16,852 bases of DNA. It comes from an uncultured Acidimicrobiales bacterium (GTDB taxonomy: Bacteria > Actinomycetota > Acidimicrobiia > Acidimicrobiales > UBA10347). The position numbers and the translations under genes were made by a program. A model generated the notes under the pieces. That model did no database searches. It was not told the DNA's origin and saw only the letters and a program-made list of their open reading frames with translations. Each line of letters starts with the position of its first letter. Position 1 is the stretch's first letter. Of the stretch, positions 15,509 through 16,852 are shown piece by piece. Location: positions 1-16,852 of the forward strand of contig CALDGN010000382.1 of the NCBI GenBank assembly GCA_937942965.1, given 5' to 3'.

Positions 15509-16807
15509 TCACGTGCTGCGCAGCGATGACCGGCGCGGCAGCTGCAGGCAAAGTTCGGCGGCGACGGCAACGCCGCGCTCGAGTAGCTCAGGGGCGAGAC
15601 CCTCGTGGGTGCTTCCCCAGCGCTGATGCGGGCCGGAGATGCCTGCGAACAAGACGGGTGCTGCAGTGGCGTAGTGAATCTCGCCGGCGCCGATCGCACC
15701 GCCAGCGGGTACTGCGACCGGCTGACGGCCGTGGACCTTCTTGAGCGCTCGCGTATGTGCCGCGAGGGCCGCCGAGTCAGCTTGGAGCCGGTAGGGGCGA
15801 GCGGATAGGTCGATGCGCAACGCTCCAGTCAGCGAGTCGGGCGTGTTGTCGTGCACCCAGGAACGCAACGTGCGCTCGACATCGACCGGTCGTTGATCGG
15901 GGACTAGGTAGATCGCGATTCGTGCGGTTGCCGATGCAGGGGTAGAGCCGTGGGGAGCGTTGGCGCTCATATCGAGCACGCTCAGAACCGGCCATTGAGT
16001 GGCCCGGTCGATCGGGGCCAGTGAGCCCGATGGCAGGCTTCCGCCGATTGCGTCGACCCAGTCGGTGCCAGCAAGTGCGGTGAGCGCGTCGCGTTCGGGG
16101 CGCTGCGCTCGGGTGTAGAACTCGTCGAGAACGATCCTGCCCTTGTCGTTTCGCAGCGATGAGATCATGTCGACCAAGCGGTTGAGCGGGTTGAGCGTGG
16201 CGCCGGCGTAGGCGGCGTCGTCCACGGCACGCGGCGCGGTGAGCGTGATGGTCGCCTCGAGACGTCCTCGGGAACCAACGGTCACGGTGGGCATGTCAGG
16301 AGCCCAGCTGATCGAGTCGGTCAGTACAACGACGTCAACAGGGCTGTCGACGTGCGCGTCGATGATCGACGAGGCGTCGTCGCCAGGGCCGATCGATATG
16401 GCCTGAAGATTCACGGGCTCGTCACCAGGCGTCATCACGGTTGCTTTGAAACCCTCAAGGAACGCCATGCTTGCGCCGAGCAGGCGACCGGTCCCCGGGC
16501 CGCGCAGCTCGTCGGCACTCATCGCAGGGAGCGCCGTAGCGGGTGACTCGGTTGGACTGAGATCGCTGACGTCGTGCGAGCCGATCATCAGAACCGACGG
16601 GGCCTCGTCTCCGGCCCGGCGACGATCGGTGGTCAGACTTGCACTGCCGACGCGTGTCGTGTCACCGATATTCAGCTGGTTGAAGTAGTCCTGGGTGACC
16701 TGGGTGCGGTCCTCGTCGGCATCGAGCCGGGTCCATTCCAAGAAGGTCGAACGGAGGTTGGCGTAGTTGCGGTCCAGGTGGCCATTGACGTCAGCGGAAG
16801 CGGGCAC
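15509..16807 (-). CDS. M20 dipeptidase-like protein with degraded metal site
   Basis: 432 residues from GTG 16807. The overall order matches M20 dipeptidases: a strand LMIGSHDVSD (73-82), GPGTGRLLG (103-111), GPGDDASS (140-147), VVLTDSISWAP (160-170) and VGSRGRLEATI (177-187), then the dimerisation domain with NPLNRLVDMISSLRNDKG, and VLFAGISGPHQRWGSTHEG near the end. The metal ligands are mostly altered. The His of the first HxD is Ser77 (Asp79 remains), the second Asp is missing from GTGRLLG, the catalytic EE pair is DD (143-144), the HSG of the lid domain is absent, and the closing His is not in its usual context. Asp164 remains. It is probably non-catalytic or has a changed activity. TACAGT lies 6 nt before the start. 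Confidence 0.8.
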   Translation of the reverse strand: MPASADVNGHLDRNYANLRSTFLEWTRLDADEDRTQVTQDYFNQLNIGDTTRVGSASLTTDRRRAGDEAPSVLMIGSHDVSDLSPTESPATALPAMSADELRGPGTGRLLGASMAFLEGFKATVMTPGDEPVNLQAISIGPGDDASSIIDAHVDSPVDVVVLTDSISWAPDMPTVTVGSRGRLEATITLTAPRAVDDAAYAGATLNPLNRLVDMISSLRNDKGRIVLDEFYTRAQRPERDALTALAGTDWVDAIGGSLPSGSLAPIDRATQWPVLSVLDMSANAPHGSTPASATARIAIYLVPDQRPVDVERTLRSWVHDNTPDSLTGALRIDLSARPYRLQADSAALAAHTRALKKVHGRQPVAVPAGGAIGAGEIHYATAAPVLFAGISGPHQRWGSTHEGLAPELLERGVAVAAELCLQLPRRSSLRST

Positions 16808-16813
16808 GGAGAG

Positions 16814-16819
16814 ACTGTA
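16814..16819 (-). promoter_or_regulatory. -10 box for leaderless M20-like transcript
   Basis: TACAGT on the minus strand, followed by 6 nt and GTG 16807. It supports that start and suggests a two-gene transcript with the DUF3109-like gene. The remaining bases to 16852 show no gene. Confidence 0.55.
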
Positions 16820-16852
16820 GTGGCGCGTGCAACGGAGGGCGCAGTGGTTGCC

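Noticed and set aside
15481..15699. N-terminal extension of the DUF3109-like protein (including an apparent CSC...C motif)
   Set aside because: It lies within the end of the M20-like gene on the same strand in another frame; the conserved block begins at the ATG at 15480.

Overview
The window is high-GC DNA packed with protein genes and short intergenic gaps, and it looks like an actinobacterial chromosome. The evidence is a DUF3151 gene (a family I know from Actinobacteria), a secreted protein with the 'GWA...RPDVA' repeat common in actinobacterial exported proteins, frequent GTG starts, and many start codons 6-7 nt downstream of a TANNNT -10 box, as in leaderless actinobacterial genes. An Acidimicrobiia (Ilumatobacter-like) source fits but is a guess. 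I see no tRNA, rRNA, CRISPR array, transposase or phage gene. No gene-free stretch exceeds 300 bases; the longest are 14327-14525, 3253-3379 and 6263-6366.

Region 1 (1-3252, +) holds the 3' part of the glutamate synthase large subunit gene (gltB) and the complete small subunit gene (gltD), which together make glutamate from glutamine and 2-oxoglutarate. A 38-bp exact direct repeat lies in the convergent gap after gltD.

Region 2 (3380-8613, -) is the most unusual part: an eight-gene, tightly coupled operon. In transcription order it encodes an unknown 221-aa protein, a MauE-like membrane protein with a Cys-x-Cys pair, a membrane-anchored thioredoxin-like protein with CHAC (MauD-like), a paralogue of it without the redox cysteines, a large twin-arginine-type exported protein with a 12-cysteine domain and three repeat domains, and three small membrane proteins. 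In methylotrophs MauD and MauE are needed to make the disulfide-rich methylamine dehydrogenase light chain. Here the same two protein types accompany a different cysteine-rich exported protein. I propose a dedicated export and oxidative-maturation system of unknown end function.

Region 3 (8671-10156, -) has an alpha/beta hydrolase and a glycerophosphodiester phosphodiesterase-like gene overlapping by 8 nt. Divergent from these, region 4 (10254-14717, +) carries a SirB1/transglutaminase-like protein, a pyruvate kinase with an unusual cation site, a DUF3151 protein, a 10-codon mini-ORF coupled to a ribonuclease D-like gene, and a small CCHC protein. Region 5 (14767-16807, -) has a DUF3109/YkgJ-like cysteine protein and, upstream of it, an M20-peptidase-like protein that has lost most metal ligands.
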